Shown here piece by piece: positions 44,881 to 53,030 of a DNA stretch of 64,000 bases (position 1 is the first letter of the stretch; each line of letters opens with the position of its first letter). Both the position numbers and the translations under genes were made by a program. This DNA comes from Marvinbryantia formatexigens DSM 14469 (GTDB lineage: Bacteria > Bacillota > Clostridia > Lachnospirales > Lachnospiraceae). Where the stretch lies: positions 1,662,001 through 1,726,000 of the forward strand of contig NZ_CP102268.1 in assembly GCF_025148285.1 (NCBI RefSeq). Reading direction: 5' to 3'. The notes beneath the pieces were generated by a model. The model had not been told where the DNA came from, made no database searches, and saw only the letters and a list, made by a program, of their open reading frames with translations.

Positions 44881-45787
44881 TTCTGCCACCTCCCACCAGC
44901 CGGATATAATAGCTTTCCAGATTCTCATCGCATTCTGTCATAGAACGGACACTGCAGTTTTCCTCCGCCAGCAGAAGCGTCAGCTCCGTCACGCCGACCT
45001 CCCCGTAGATTTCCGCCTGCGTATCGGAGAGAATGGCATATTCAAGCTGCAGCTTATCCAGCACATGCGCCAGAGGCCGTGTATCGCTCACTTCCGTGCG
45101 GATGCACTTGCGGCAGGCTCTCTCCAGCTCCTGCGCCGACAGCTCCTTCACCAGATGCCCGTTATCAATAAAGCCGTAATGAGTGGCAAGCCGCGCCAGC
45201 TCGTCCAGAATATGGCTGGAAATCAGTACGGTAATCTGCCGCTCGCGGTTCAGCTTTAATATCAGCTCCCGCATTTCGACAATCCCCTGCGGGTCCAGTC
45301 CGTTTACCGGCTCATCCAGCAGAAGAAAGTCGGGGTTCCCGGCAAGCGCAATGGCTATGCCGAGCCGCTGGCGCATTCCGAGCGAAAAATTCTTCGCCTT
45401 CTTCTTCCCGGTGTTCTCCAGACCAACCAGCCGCAGAAGCTCCCGGATACCGTCAAACGACGGGCGTCCGATAATCGTATACTGCTGCTTTAAATTGTCC
45501 TCCGCTGTCATGTCAAGATATACGGACGGCGTCTCCACCACCGCGCCCATTCTTCTGCGCGCCTGGCAGACTGCGCGGTCCGCGCCCGAAATCCCGTAAA
45601 TGGCATAGCTTCCGTCCGTCGGCTTCTGCAGGCCGCAGATAACCCGTATCAGCGTCGTCTTGCCCGCCCCGTTTTTTCCGACAAGTCCGTAAATCGCGCC
45701 CTTCGGCACATGCATGGAAAGATTATCCAGCGCCTTATACTGTCCGTATTTTTTCGAAAGGTTCTCTGTGCTTAACACATATTCCAT
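44858..45787 (-). CDS. ABC transporter ATP-binding protein (BcrA/lantibiotic-immunity type)
   Basis: A 309-residue ATPase. Walker A GKNGAGKTT (37-45), Q-loop VVETPSVY, signature FSLGMRQRLG, Walker B FLLLDEPVNGLDP and the switch His in SSHILDEL. The C-terminal 90 residues (TEVSDTRPLAHVLDKL onward) are the extension seen in BcrA-like exporters. Start ATG at 45787 with AGAGGAGGTACCCAG. First gene of the operon ATPase-permease-kinase; the promoter carries four direct repeats directly downstream of the OmpR-type regulator gene. Likely function is export or immunity against a peptide antibiotic. Confidence 0.93.
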   Translation of the reverse strand: MEYVLSTENLSKKYGQYKALDNLSMHVPKGAIYGLVGKNGAGKTTLIRVICGLQKPTDGSYAIYGISGADRAVCQARRRMGAVVETPSVYLDMTAEDNLKQQYTIIGRPSFDGIRELLRLVGLENTGKKKAKNFSLGMRQRLGIAIALAGNPDFLLLDEPVNGLDPQGIVEMRELILKLNRERQITVLISSHILDELARLATHYGFIDNGHLVKELSAQELERACRKCIRTEVSDTRPLAHVLDKLQLEYAILSDTQAEIYGEVGVTELTLLLAEENCSVRSMTECDENLESYYIRLVGGGRNEQTFSC

Positions 45788-45818
45788 CTGGGTACCTCCT
45801 CTTTCTTCAGATATGGAC

Positions 45819-45875
45819 AGTATAGCGGATAAACGTTAAGAATCCGGTTAAGAAAACCGTAAAGAAATGGTAAAG
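45819..45875 (-). promoter_or_regulatory. Promoter and tandem operator of the ABC exporter operon
   Basis: A minus-strand -10 TATACT (45819-45824) has no good -35. Instead four direct repeats of CTTAAC/CTTTAC lie at 45835-45840, 45847-45852, 45859-45864 and 45870-45875, with 12-, 12- and 11-bp periods (minus-strand sense; GTTAAG/GTAAAG on the plus strand). One-helical-turn direct repeats with CTTAA cores are typical for OmpR-family activators such as PmrA. Confidence 0.6.
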
Positions 45876-45876
45876 A

Positions 45877-46698
45877 TTATTCCTGCAATTTAAAACCGAT
45901 GCCCCACACCGATTCAATGTAATCCTTTCCGCCAGCCTGCATCAGTTTCCTTCTGAGATTACTCACATGCACCTTCAGGGAGCTTTCCGTGCAGTCGGGC
46001 GTGTCCGCGCTGATGCAGTCCAGCATCGCAGATTTGGTAAGCACCCTGCCGGGATTTGCCATCAGCAGCTTTAAAATGGCGTATTCCGTCCGCGTCAACC
46101 GCACCGCCTGCTCCCCCACGCGCGCCTCCCGCAGGTCACAGTCAAGCGCCAGATTGCCGCACGCCAGATGCGCGCTGCAGCCCGACTGTCCGCCTGCACT
46201 CTGATACGCCCTACGCCCCGGCTGCCCGTCTGCGCTCTGATACGCACCATGCCCCGACTGCCCGCCTGCGCTCTGATACGCACCACACCCCGGCTGCCCG
46301 CCTGCATTCTGATTCGCACCACAGCCGGGCTGTCCATCTACGCCCTGCTCCCTCTTTCTGAGCTGCACCGCGATACGAGCCAGCAGCTCCCGTACATCAA
46401 ACGGCTTCGTCAGATAATCCGCCGCGCCATCCAGAAGGACACTGACCTTCTCCTGTATCCCGTTCTTCGCGCTCACCACAATCACCGGAATCCCCTGCGT
46501 CTTTGCAAGCACTTCCTCGCCGGAGATTCCCGGAAGCATCAGGTCCAGCAGAATCAGATCCGGGCGCCTCCGCTCCAGAAGCATCAGCGCCTCCGTTCCG
46601 GAATATGCGCGGAGCACCCCGTAGCCCGCCTCTTCCAGGAGCCGCTGCAGCATATCGCCTATATACATATCATCATCAATCACTGCTATCGTATACAT
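45877..46698 (-). CDS. OmpR-family response regulator with repeat linker
   Basis: A 273-residue two-domain regulator. Receiver domain 1-118, with acidic pocket DDD (8-10), phosphoacceptor Asp52 in LILLDLMLPG and the switch residues in VVSAK and TKPF. The C-terminal winged helix is normal (ARVGEQAVRLTRTEYAILKL, then SLKVHVSNLRRKL). Between them, residues 121-180 are five copies of a 12-residue unit like GGQPGCGAYQSA, encoded by a 36-bp minisatellite. The usual linker is 5-15 residues. The gene has no close promoter match; it is followed by four direct repeats in front of the ABC operon that it probably activates. Confidence 0.93.
   Translation of the reverse strand: MYTIAVIDDDMYIGDMLQRLLEEAGYGVLRAYSGTEALMLLERRRPDLILLDLMLPGISGEEVLAKTQGIPVIVVSAKNGIQEKVSVLLDGAADYLTKPFDVRELLARIAVQLRKREQGVDGQPGCGANQNAGGQPGCGAYQSAGGQSGHGAYQSADGQPGRRAYQSAGGQSGCSAHLACGNLALDCDLREARVGEQAVRLTRTEYAILKLLMANPGRVLTKSAMLDCISADTPDCTESSLKVHVSNLRRKLMQAGGKDYIESVWGIGFKLQE
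46159..46338 (-). repeat. 36-bp tandem repeat in the OmpR regulator gene
   Basis: Five imperfect 36-bp units encode residues 121-180. Each unit holds a CTGATACGCACC- or CTGATTCGCACC-like segment and a Gly-rich GCCCGGCTGC- type segment (plus-strand reading). In-frame expansion would lengthen the interdomain linker by 12 residues per unit. Confidence 0.8.
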
Positions 46699-46715
46699 AA
46701 AACTCTCCTAAAGCG

Positions 46716-46735
46716 TCACTGCTCACTCCGTTCGC
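46716..46735. repeat. Dispersed short palindrome, half copy
   Basis: CACTGCTCACTCCGTTCGC at the left edge of the intergenic region matches the core and one arm of the family. The rest of 46736-46792 shows no feature. Confidence 0.35.
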
Positions 46736-46792
46736 AAATCCATATAAAATTCGCTTCGCCAATGGGATTTCATTAAAATCTGCCAAAACCTT

Positions 46793-46973
46793 CGCCGGGA
46801 ATCCGGCGTCATATGTCTGACGGCAGACGATAGGCAGATTTTGCAGATTTTGCGAGCATAGCGGCAGCAATTTTGTCCGACCATCTTTTATGGAGGCAAA
46901 ATTGCTGCCAATAAGCGGCGCAGCAAAATCAAAAAATCAACGTGTCTGCCATCAGACATATGACGCTGGATTC
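46793..46973. repeat. Long palindromic element, MITE-like
   Basis: 30-nt outer arms, 46799-46828 and 46944-46973, are complementary at 28 of 30 positions. A perfect 13-bp inner stem GGCAGCAATTTTG/CAAAATTGCTGCC (46863-46875, 46897-46909) encloses a further CCAT/ATGG pair. The intervening bases also pair in blocks (GATTTT, GATTTTGC). A tiny perfect hairpin CGCCGG-GAAT-CCGGCG (46793-46808) overlaps its left end. Whole element can fold into one 175-nt hairpin. No coding content. Confidence 0.75.
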
Positions 46974-46974
46974 C

Positions 46975-47100
46975 ACAGCAAAGTGTGTCGCCAGATTCCA
47001 TACCAAAACATAGCGCCAGACTCACAGCAACATATGGCACCACATTCCAACGCAAAATGTATCGCCAAATTCCATACCAAAACATAGCGCCAGACTCACC
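46975..47100. repeat. 25-bp imperfect tandem repeat
   Basis: Five units of 24-25 bp, best seen on the minus strand, each starting TGGCG or TGGTG and ending GGAAT or similar. Units one and four share TGGCGCTATGTTTTGGTATG exactly, giving a 74-bp longer period (46988 and 47062). It abuts the long palindrome. Confidence 0.7.
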
Positions 47101-47141
47101 GCAAAACTTTTTGCGGAAATCACCTGCACCAGCCCTGTATA

Positions 47142-48485
47142 TCACTTAAAACTATAGTAGGTCTTCCCGCTCCTCAGCGTGGTCTTCCCCTTGTATTTTG
47201 CGAGCTGGCTGACCGTCACCATCTGGAAGCCCCTCTTTTTGAGCGCCGGAATAATCGTTTCCGCCGCGTCCACCGTCGACCGGTGAATATCGTGCATCAG
47301 CACAATGTCGCCGTTTTTCACATTGTTCAGCACAGCGTTGACCGTGTGCTGCGGGCTGCCGGTGTTCGCCCAGTCCCTGGTATCCAGCGACCAGTAAATC
47401 GACGGCAATCCCAACGAAGAAAGCACGGAGCTGCTGTTGTGCCCGTCACCGTACGGCAGGCGGAACACCGTGGGATATTTTCCGCACGCATTATAAATAT
47501 TATTGTTTGTCCGCGTAACCTGCGACCTGCGGCTGCTGTAGGACAGCGTCGTAAACGCCGGATGACTGTAGGAGTGATTTCCCAGCTCGCAGCCCATAGC
47601 CACCATCTTTTTGACAGCGCTCTTATAATTCGGCACACTGGAGCCGACCATGAAAAAGGTCGCCTTCGCGCCATTCTTCTGCAGGCAGTTAAGAAGTCTT
47701 GTCGTATACGGTCCCGGTCCGTCGTCAAAGGTGAGCGCCACCATCTTCTTATTGGGGTTGACCTCCATCTTTACCTTCACGGTCGGGTCGTAGACGCCAT
47801 TCGACTTAAAATAATAGCCCTTGTTTCCAATATACTGCGTGCCCGTCACCCGCACGCCGTCCCCGTCCACATAATACTTGTTTTTTCCGACAATCACCCA
47901 GCAGGAGGACAGCATCTTTCCATCCTGTCCCACATAGCGGTATTTGCCGTCGCTCTTCACCCAGGTAGCCGTGCGCATCCTGCCGTCTATCTTGCTGAAA
48001 TAATACTTCGACTTTCCGATGGACACCCAGCCCTTTTTCATAGATGCGTCCGTCGGGCTGAAGTAATACCGGGCATCCCCGATTTTCTGCAGCTTTTTCA
48101 GCGCTACGCCGTTCGGCTTCATGTAATACTTTTTGCCGCTCACCGTCAGCCAGCCCGTCTGCATCACACCGTTTTTATCCATGTAATACAGCTTCCCGCG
48201 GTATTTCACCCAGCCGCTTACACGATAGCCGCTGCCGTTTACATAATAAACCTTTCCGTCCACGCTGATCCATTTGTTTTTCACAGCTTTGCCGCTGGAC
48301 GCCAGGCGGAACTTATAACCGCCCGTTCTTTTCACCCATTTTCCCTGCGGCTTTACCGCCTTCCTCACATCCACAAGCTCCGTTTTCACCGCATTCGTCG
48401 TTTTTGCCTGCGCCAGAGCCGCCGGTGCGACAAGCGCCAGCACCAGCACGCAAAGGCTTAGAAATAATCTCTTTCGTGTTTTCAT
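47142..48485 (-). CDS. Secreted polysaccharide deacetylase with cell-wall-binding repeats
   Basis: Extracellular NodB-type deacetylase of 447 residues. Signal peptide 1-26 (ending ALAQA), then about eight 20-residue aromatic repeats of the choline/glucan-binding type (GWVKYRGKLYYMDKNGVMQT, GWLTVSGKKYYMKPNGVA) that should anchor the protein to wall polymers. The catalytic domain starts near 245: TFDDGP (metal Asp), HSYSHP (metal His pair), RLPYGDGH and LMHDIH. It probably removes acetyl groups from peptidoglycan or a wall glycan, conferring lysozyme resistance or remodelling. Start is the ATG at 48485 with AGGGAGAGAGT. Tandem 70-bp repeats lie upstream. Confidence 0.92.
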   Translation of the reverse strand: MKTRKRLFLSLCVLVLALVAPAALAQAKTTNAVKTELVDVRKAVKPQGKWVKRTGGYKFRLASSGKAVKNKWISVDGKVYYVNGSGYRVSGWVKYRGKLYYMDKNGVMQTGWLTVSGKKYYMKPNGVALKKLQKIGDARYYFSPTDASMKKGWVSIGKSKYYFSKIDGRMRTATWVKSDGKYRYVGQDGKMLSSCWVIVGKNKYYVDGDGVRVTGTQYIGNKGYYFKSNGVYDPTVKVKMEVNPNKKMVALTFDDGPGPYTTRLLNCLQKNGAKATFFMVGSSVPNYKSAVKKMVAMGCELGNHSYSHPAFTTLSYSSRRSQVTRTNNNIYNACGKYPTVFRLPYGDGHNSSSVLSSLGLPSIYWSLDTRDWANTGSPQHTVNAVLNNVKNGDIVLMHDIHRSTVDAAETIIPALKKRGFQMVTVSQLAKYKGKTTLRSGKTYYSFK

Positions 48486-48520
48486 ACTCTCTCCCTCTGC
48501 TCCCGTCAACCCGTTTATTC

Positions 48521-48744
48521 ACTTTTCCCACGCAGCTAACCAAATGCGCGTACTGTCATTTCCCTGCCATCTGACTGCCGCCACAAAACCACTTTTCCCG
48601 CGCAGCTAATCATATGTGCATACTGTCATTTCCCTGCCATCTGACTGCCGCCACAAAACCACTTTTCCCGCGCAGCTAATCATATGTGCATACTGCCATT
48701 TCCCTGCCATCTGATTGCCGCCACAAAACCACTTTTCCCACGTA
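48521..48744. repeat. 70-bp tandem repeat upstream of the deacetylase gene
   Basis: Three 70-bp copies (48521-48590, 48591-48660, 48661-48730) and the first 14 bases of a fourth. Copies two and three differ at only two positions. It fills most of the gap between the DegV gene end (48768) and the deacetylase start (48485), where the deacetylase promoter must lie. Each unit contains an ATATGAT-like -10 sequence but no clear -35. Confidence 0.9.
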
Positions 48745-48767
48745 TCCGTTATTCATGCGGGCTGCTA

Positions 48768-49634
48768 TCAGACTATCTTTCTTGCGCAGCCGATGGCAAT
48801 CGGACCATATCCGATATGACACGCAACGCTCAGTGAGAGCGGGTCCATATGAATGTCCATTCCCGGAAAGCTCTCCTTAATCTCTGCCAGCCATTCCTGC
48901 GCTTCCTCCTCGTTTCCGCCGTATGCCGCCGCCAGCGCGATTTCTCCGTTCGCCACCTCTTTTGCGAAGCGCGTCTCAAAATCCTTATGCATTGCATCCA
49001 GCATAATCCGCTTTGCCCTCTGCTTGCCGCGCGCCTTGGAAAAAGCGTCCAGCTTTTCCCCCTGAATCTGCAGCACCGGCTTCAGATTCAAAATAGTGCC
49101 CAGAGCTGCTGCCGCCGGAGTAATTCTGCCGCCCTTTTTCAGATATTTCAGAGTCTCCAGCGTAATATAAATACTCGCCTCCAGCTTCATTTTTTCCAGT
49201 GTTTCCTTAATCTCCGCCGCGCTCTTTCCGCGCTCGATAAGCAGCAGGGCGTCCTTCACCGACTGACGCTGCGTAATGGAAATCCTCTGATTATCCACCA
49301 CATACACCTTTCCCTCGTAATCGCGTGCAAGCGCCTGCGCAGATTCGCAGGACGCGGAAAGCCCGCTGGACATCGGGATATGCACCAGCGTTTCATATTC
49401 TGTCAGAACCCTGTCCCACAGCTCCCGGACACTGGTCGGGGACGGCTGTGAAGTATTGATATTGGCGTCTCCCTTCAGGCGCTCGTAAAATTCCTCCTGG
49501 GTGAGCGTAATACCCTCCAGGTACAGCTCATCGTTAATAAAAAACGGCATCGGCAGCACAAAAATGCCCATCTGCTCCGCTTCCTTCTGTGTAATACCAC
49601 TGTTGCTGTCTGTAACTACCGCTATTCTCTTCAT
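48768..49634 (-). CDS. DegV family fatty-acid-binding protein
   Basis: A 288-residue cytosolic protein of the DegV/FakB family, which binds a fatty acid and presents it to the FakA kinase for phosphorylation in lipid synthesis. Typical segments: VVTDSNSGI at the start, NINTSQPSPTSV (ligand/phosphate site), MSSGLSASCESA, ETLKYLKKGGRI and NLKPVLQI. GGAAGGAAAA precedes the ATG. Single gene with upstream terminator-like sequences. DegV paralogs are numerous in Lachnospiraceae, so the exact fatty acid is unknown. Confidence 0.92.
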   Translation of the reverse strand: MKRIAVVTDSNSGITQKEAEQMGIFVLPMPFFINDELYLEGITLTQEEFYERLKGDANINTSQPSPTSVRELWDRVLTEYETLVHIPMSSGLSASCESAQALARDYEGKVYVVDNQRISITQRQSVKDALLLIERGKSAAEIKETLEKMKLEASIYITLETLKYLKKGGRITPAAAALGTILNLKPVLQIQGEKLDAFSKARGKQRAKRIMLDAMHKDFETRFAKEVANGEIALAAAYGGNEEEAQEWLAEIKESFPGMDIHMDPLSLSVACHIGYGPIAIGCARKIV

Positions 49635-49769
49635 TTTTCCTTCCTCTCCATATATTTTCCGGACAGCTTTCCTCTTTCCCTTTTTCCGCTGTCCTCTTCC
49701 TGTAAAAACGTCCCGTATTTATTCATGACGTTTCTTCTAGTTTAATGCAATTTCTTTAGGAATACAAGA

Positions 49770-49797
49770 GGGCTGACACTATATTTTGTGCCAGCCC
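49770..49797 (-). terminator. Terminator after the repeat lipoprotein gene
   Basis: GGGCTG (49770-49775)/CAGCCC (49792-49797) with inner CAC/GTG pairs; on the minus strand followed by TCTTGTATTCC, a weak U tract. Confidence 0.5.
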
Positions 49798-49807
49798 CGT
49801 CTTCGTG

Positions 49808-49830
49808 TACTGTTCACCCTGTTCACAGTA
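49808..49830. repeat. Dispersed short palindrome, good copy
   Basis: TACTGT (49808-49813) and ACAGTA (49825-49830) with spacer TCACCCTGTTC. It lies between the lipoprotein gene end and its terminator. Confidence 0.5.
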
Positions 49831-49893
49831 ACTTATTTTTCATCATATGCATCTGTTACGCCATGCCATCGCCTGTCACAGCGCCCATATTCA

Positions 49894-51036
49894 TTACACT
49901 GTACCGCCGTCGTCTGTCACAACGCCAACATCCGCTCCGCTGCCATCATCTGTCACAGCGCCCGCGTCCGCTCCGCTGCCATCATCCGTTACCGCGCCGC
50001 CGTCCGTCACAGCTCCCGCGTCTGCACCTGTACCGTCATCCACCGTCGCGCCGGAGGTATCCGCACTGCCGGTATCACTGGTGCTGCCTGTCGTATCGTA
50101 TACAGCAACCGCCTGGATGCCCGTCGTGTCTGTTCCGCTTAAAGTACCGGTATACGCAATCGTAACATAGGTACCCGATACAATACCGTTGGCGAGATAG
50201 TAGGTAGCCGATGAAGTATCAATCGTCATGGCTACGCCGTCGTCATCCGTAATGGAAATCGTGCTGACGCCGATTTCGTCGATAGTGCCGCTCACGTAGG
50301 AATAGTCGCCCGCCGGAGCTCCCGGTGTCACCGCTGTCTCTCCGTTCGCCGTGTTGCTGTCCGTAATGCTGGTTGCCGGTACAAGGTCCGGTCCGTGAAT
50401 GTCTCCGTTATAATTTACAGTGACATAGTTGTCCTCCTGCATTCCGTTTGTCAGATTGATGTTGGCTTCAGACATGGAGAAATAATAGGAATCGCCATCG
50501 TCCGCCAGAACCACGATACGGTCCACGCTCAGCTCCTGAATCGTGCCGCCCAGCGTGCCTGCACCTGCCTCCGGATCCGCCTCTTCCGCTTCCGTCATCA
50601 GCTCGCCCTCCGTAACCGGCGTCTCACCCGTTGCCAGGTCCGTCACCATCTGCACAGTAGCGCCGGAGGTATCCGTGCCGCTGATTTTTCCTTTATAAAG
50701 AACCGTTACGTTGTTTCCTGCCTGGATGCCGCCGGTAACCTGGATATCCGCCCCGGTAATGGAGAACGTCAGCTCCTTGCCGCGCTCCGTCTGAATTGTC
50801 AGGCTGCTGGTATCCGAAGATTTTACAAGCCCCTTCAGCTCCCTGGTCCGGTTCATGCTGTCTTCTTTTTCCGTCTCTGTGGGCGGTTCTGTGACCGGTG
50901 CCTCCGTGACTGGCTCCGTGACGATGACCGGTGCCTCCGTCGTTGCCGGTTCTGTCTCCTCCTGCCCGCCTTTACAGCCGGTCAGCATGATTGCCGCCGC
51001 AGAAAAAACTGCCAGATACAATATCTTTTTTTTCAT
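49894..51036 (-). CDS. Lipoprotein with three repeated beta-domains and a repetitive tail
   Basis: A 380-residue secreted protein. Lipobox LTGC (Cys21 lipidated) after MKKKILYLAVFSAAAIM, then an acidic Thr/Glu/Pro linker (about 25-60). Three homologous segments of about 80 residues follow (ELKGLVKSSDTSSLTIQTER, GTLGGTIQELSVDRIVVLAD, YVSGTIDEIGVSTISITDDD), each ending with a V.YNG/YKG.GTD- type strand; a DUF5666-like fold is possible. The tail repeats a 12-residue unit TDDGSGADAGAV (36-bp minisatellite). Function unknown; surface-exposed binding protein is an inference. Start ATG at 51036 with TAGGAGGAAAATCT. Confidence 0.8.
   Translation of the reverse strand: MKKKILYLAVFSAAAIMLTGCKGGQEETEPATTEAPVIVTEPVTEAPVTEPPTETEKEDSMNRTRELKGLVKSSDTSSLTIQTERGKELTFSITGADIQVTGGIQAGNNVTVLYKGKISGTDTSGATVQMVTDLATGETPVTEGELMTEAEEADPEAGAGTLGGTIQELSVDRIVVLADDGDSYYFSMSEANINLTNGMQEDNYVTVNYNGDIHGPDLVPATSITDSNTANGETAVTPGAPAGDYSYVSGTIDEIGVSTISITDDDGVAMTIDTSSATYYLANGIVSGTYVTIAYTGTLSGTDTTGIQAVAVYDTTGSTSDTGSADTSGATVDDGTGADAGAVTDGGAVTDDGSGADAGAVTDDGSGADVGVVTDDGGTV
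49903..50045 (-). repeat. 36-bp tandem repeat in the lipoprotein tail
   Basis: About four imperfect 36-bp units encode the repeated GADAGAVTDDGS-like tail. Plus-strand units carry CCATCATCTGTCACAGCG or close variants. In-frame period. Confidence 0.7.
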
Positions 51037-51133
51037 AGATTTTCCTCCTATCACTTGTTTATATCCCCTGCGTATATAACTGTCTGTAACTATTCTGTGC
51101 CCCCATAGTTACCCTGCAGAATCAATTACGTTT

Positions 51134-51163
51134 ATTCTACCTTTATCTGCCAGTAAAAGTCAA
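51134..51163 (-). promoter_or_regulatory. Promoter of the lipoprotein gene
   Basis: Minus-strand TTGACT (51158-51163), 18-bp spacer, TAGAAT (51134-51139), about 90 nt before the start codon. Confidence 0.6.
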
Positions 51164-51212
51164 TGCATTTCGCAAAACTTTCACACTTAAATGCAAAATT
51201 TTTAAGAAAGTG

Positions 51213-51971
51213 TTAAGAGTTTATTACATCCTGCATATCGTAAAGCCCCGGCGCCCTCCCCGCCAGAAACTTTGCCGCTTCTACCGCGCCCTTTCCAAAC
51301 ACCGTTTTGGAATATGCCCGGTGGCTGAACGTAATCACTTCATCGGGACCCGCAAAGATCACATCGTGGTCTCCCACAATGGTCCCGCCGCGCACCGCCG
51401 AAATTCCGATTTCGTGGTCCTCTCTCTGCTGATGAACCTGGCTGCGGTCGTACACATAATGATACTGATTATCCATCGCCTCATTCAGCGCGTCCGCCAG
51501 CGCAATCGCCGTACCGCTCGGAGCGTCGCATTTCAGCCGGTGATGCTTTTCCACGATTTCCATGTCAAAACCGGCAGAAGCCAGCACCTTTGCCGCGTCC
51601 TGCAGAAGCTTCAGCAGGGTATTGATACCAAGAGACATGTTCGCCGAGCGCAGAACCGCCGTCTCCTGACAGGCCTCATTCACCTTCTCAAGCTGCTCCG
51701 CCGTCAGTCCGGTCGTGCAGAGCACCAGCGGAAGCTTCTTCTCTGTGCAGTAGGCAAGCACGCCGTCCGTCGCTTTAAAGGATGAGAAATCAATCATCAC
51801 ATCCGCTTCCACATTGCAGTCCTGCAGGCTGGTGAACACCGGATAGCTGTTCGTGCGGTTATCCAGCATATCGATGCCCGCCACGATTTCCGTGTCCGCA
51901 TCCTGCTCCACCAGAGTGGAAATCACCTGTCCCATATGGCCGTTACAGCCATGCATAATTATTTTTACCAT
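51213..51971 (-). CDS. dapB: 4-hydroxy-tetrahydrodipicolinate reductase
   Basis: Second committed enzyme of the diaminopimelate/lysine pathway; reduces the DapA product with NAD(P)H. 252 residues. Nucleotide-binding MHGCNGHMGQ (6-15; usual GAxGRMG), VMIDFSS, TTGLTAEQ, and the substrate signature EKHHRLKCDAPSGTA with the catalytic His pair and Lys. Start is the ATG at 51971 with AGAGGAGAAAAAA. It follows dapA by 60 nt in one operon under the lysine riboswitch. Confidence 0.95.
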   Translation of the reverse strand: MVKIIMHGCNGHMGQVISTLVEQDADTEIVAGIDMLDNRTNSYPVFTSLQDCNVEADVMIDFSSFKATDGVLAYCTEKKLPLVLCTTGLTAEQLEKVNEACQETAVLRSANMSLGINTLLKLLQDAAKVLASAGFDMEIVEKHHRLKCDAPSGTAIALADALNEAMDNQYHYVYDRSQVHQQREDHEIGISAVRGGTIVGDHDVIFAGPDEVITFSHRAYSKTVFGKGAVEAAKFLAGRAPGLYDMQDVINS

Positions 51972-52031
51972 TTTTTTCTCCTCTATACTCCAGGTATTGT
52001 AACATTCCATGCAAACGGAACTGCTGCCGGT

Positions 52032-52922
52032 TTACGCGAGCGCAATGCCGAAATCCTTCATTGCCGCGATCAGCTTCTGTTTATTTGCTTCTTCCATCTC
52101 GCACAGCGGCCCGCGCAGCGGTCCCACCTCAAAGCCCATCAGGTTCAGCGCGGTCTTTACCGGAATCGGGTTTACCTCACAGAACAGCGCATCCACCAGC
52201 GGAATCGCTTTCAGCTGGATAGCGCAGCTCTCCTTTGTCTTGCCCTCCAGATAAAGCTTCACCATGTCGTGCGTCTCCTTCGGCGCGATATTGGACAGCA
52301 CGGAAATTACGCCTTTGCCGCCCAGCGACAGCGCCGGAACCACCTGCCCGTCCTCGCCGGAATACAAATCGATGCAGCCGTCGGCAAGGCTCATCAGCTT
52401 CGCCACCTGCGCGATATTTCCGGACGCTTCCTTGATCGCCACGATATTTTCCACGTTCTTTGCCAGCGTCACCGCCGTCTCCGGAAGAATGTTGCAGCCT
52501 GTGCGCCCCGGCACATTGTAAAGGATAATCGGCAGCTTCACGGACTCTGCAATGGTTGTGTAATGCTTAATCAGTCCCTTCTGCGTTGCTTTGTTGTAAT
52601 ACGGCGTAACAAGAAGAAGCGCATCCGCCCCCATCTTTTCCGCCTCCTGGGACAGATAGACCGCCGTCTCCGTGCAGTTGGAGCCGGTGCCCGCAATCAC
52701 AGGGATTCTCTTTGCGACCTTATTAATCGCATAGCGGATAACCTCCAGATGCTCCTCATGCGAGAGCGTGGAAGATTCCCCGGTGGTTCCGCAGATGATG
52801 ATGGCATCTGTGCTGTTTGCAATCTGATATTCCAGAAGCTCCCCCAGCTTTTCATAATTCACTTCTCCGTTTTCCTTCATCGGCGTGACAATCGCTACGC
52901 CGGCCCCTTCAAAAATAGCCAT
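52032..52922 (-). CDS. dapA: 4-hydroxy-tetrahydrodipicolinate synthase
   Basis: First committed step of diaminopimelate and lysine synthesis: condenses pyruvate with aspartate semialdehyde. 296-residue TIM barrel. Schiff-base Lys164 in IVAIKEASG, Tyr135 in ILYNVPGRTG, and the GTTGE motif (45-49) that supplies the proton relay are all present. ATG at 52922 with AAAGGAGGATAAACT. Transcribed from the promoter at 53273-53301 through a lysine riboswitch and terminator, so lysine shuts the operon down. Confidence 0.96.
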   Translation of the reverse strand: MAIFEGAGVAIVTPMKENGEVNYEKLGELLEYQIANSTDAIIICGTTGESSTLSHEEHLEVIRYAINKVAKRIPVIAGTGSNCTETAVYLSQEAEKMGADALLLVTPYYNKATQKGLIKHYTTIAESVKLPIILYNVPGRTGCNILPETAVTLAKNVENIVAIKEASGNIAQVAKLMSLADGCIDLYSGEDGQVVPALSLGGKGVISVLSNIAPKETHDMVKLYLEGKTKESCAIQLKAIPLVDALFCEVNPIPVKTALNLMGFEVGPLRGPLCEMEEANKQKLIAAMKDFGIALA

Positions 52923-53030
52923 AGTTTATCCTCCTTTAATTTTTTGATGGCGTGTCATAAAATCATGTTCTCATGCAGGCATAAAACACTTTTTTCGGAC
53001 CACGGCACCATTTTTTGCAGGTTAAAAAAT

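Noticed and set aside
48521-48744. Possible CRISPR array at the 70-bp repeat
   Set aside because: Copies are directly adjacent, with nothing variable between identical units, so it is a plain tandem repeat.
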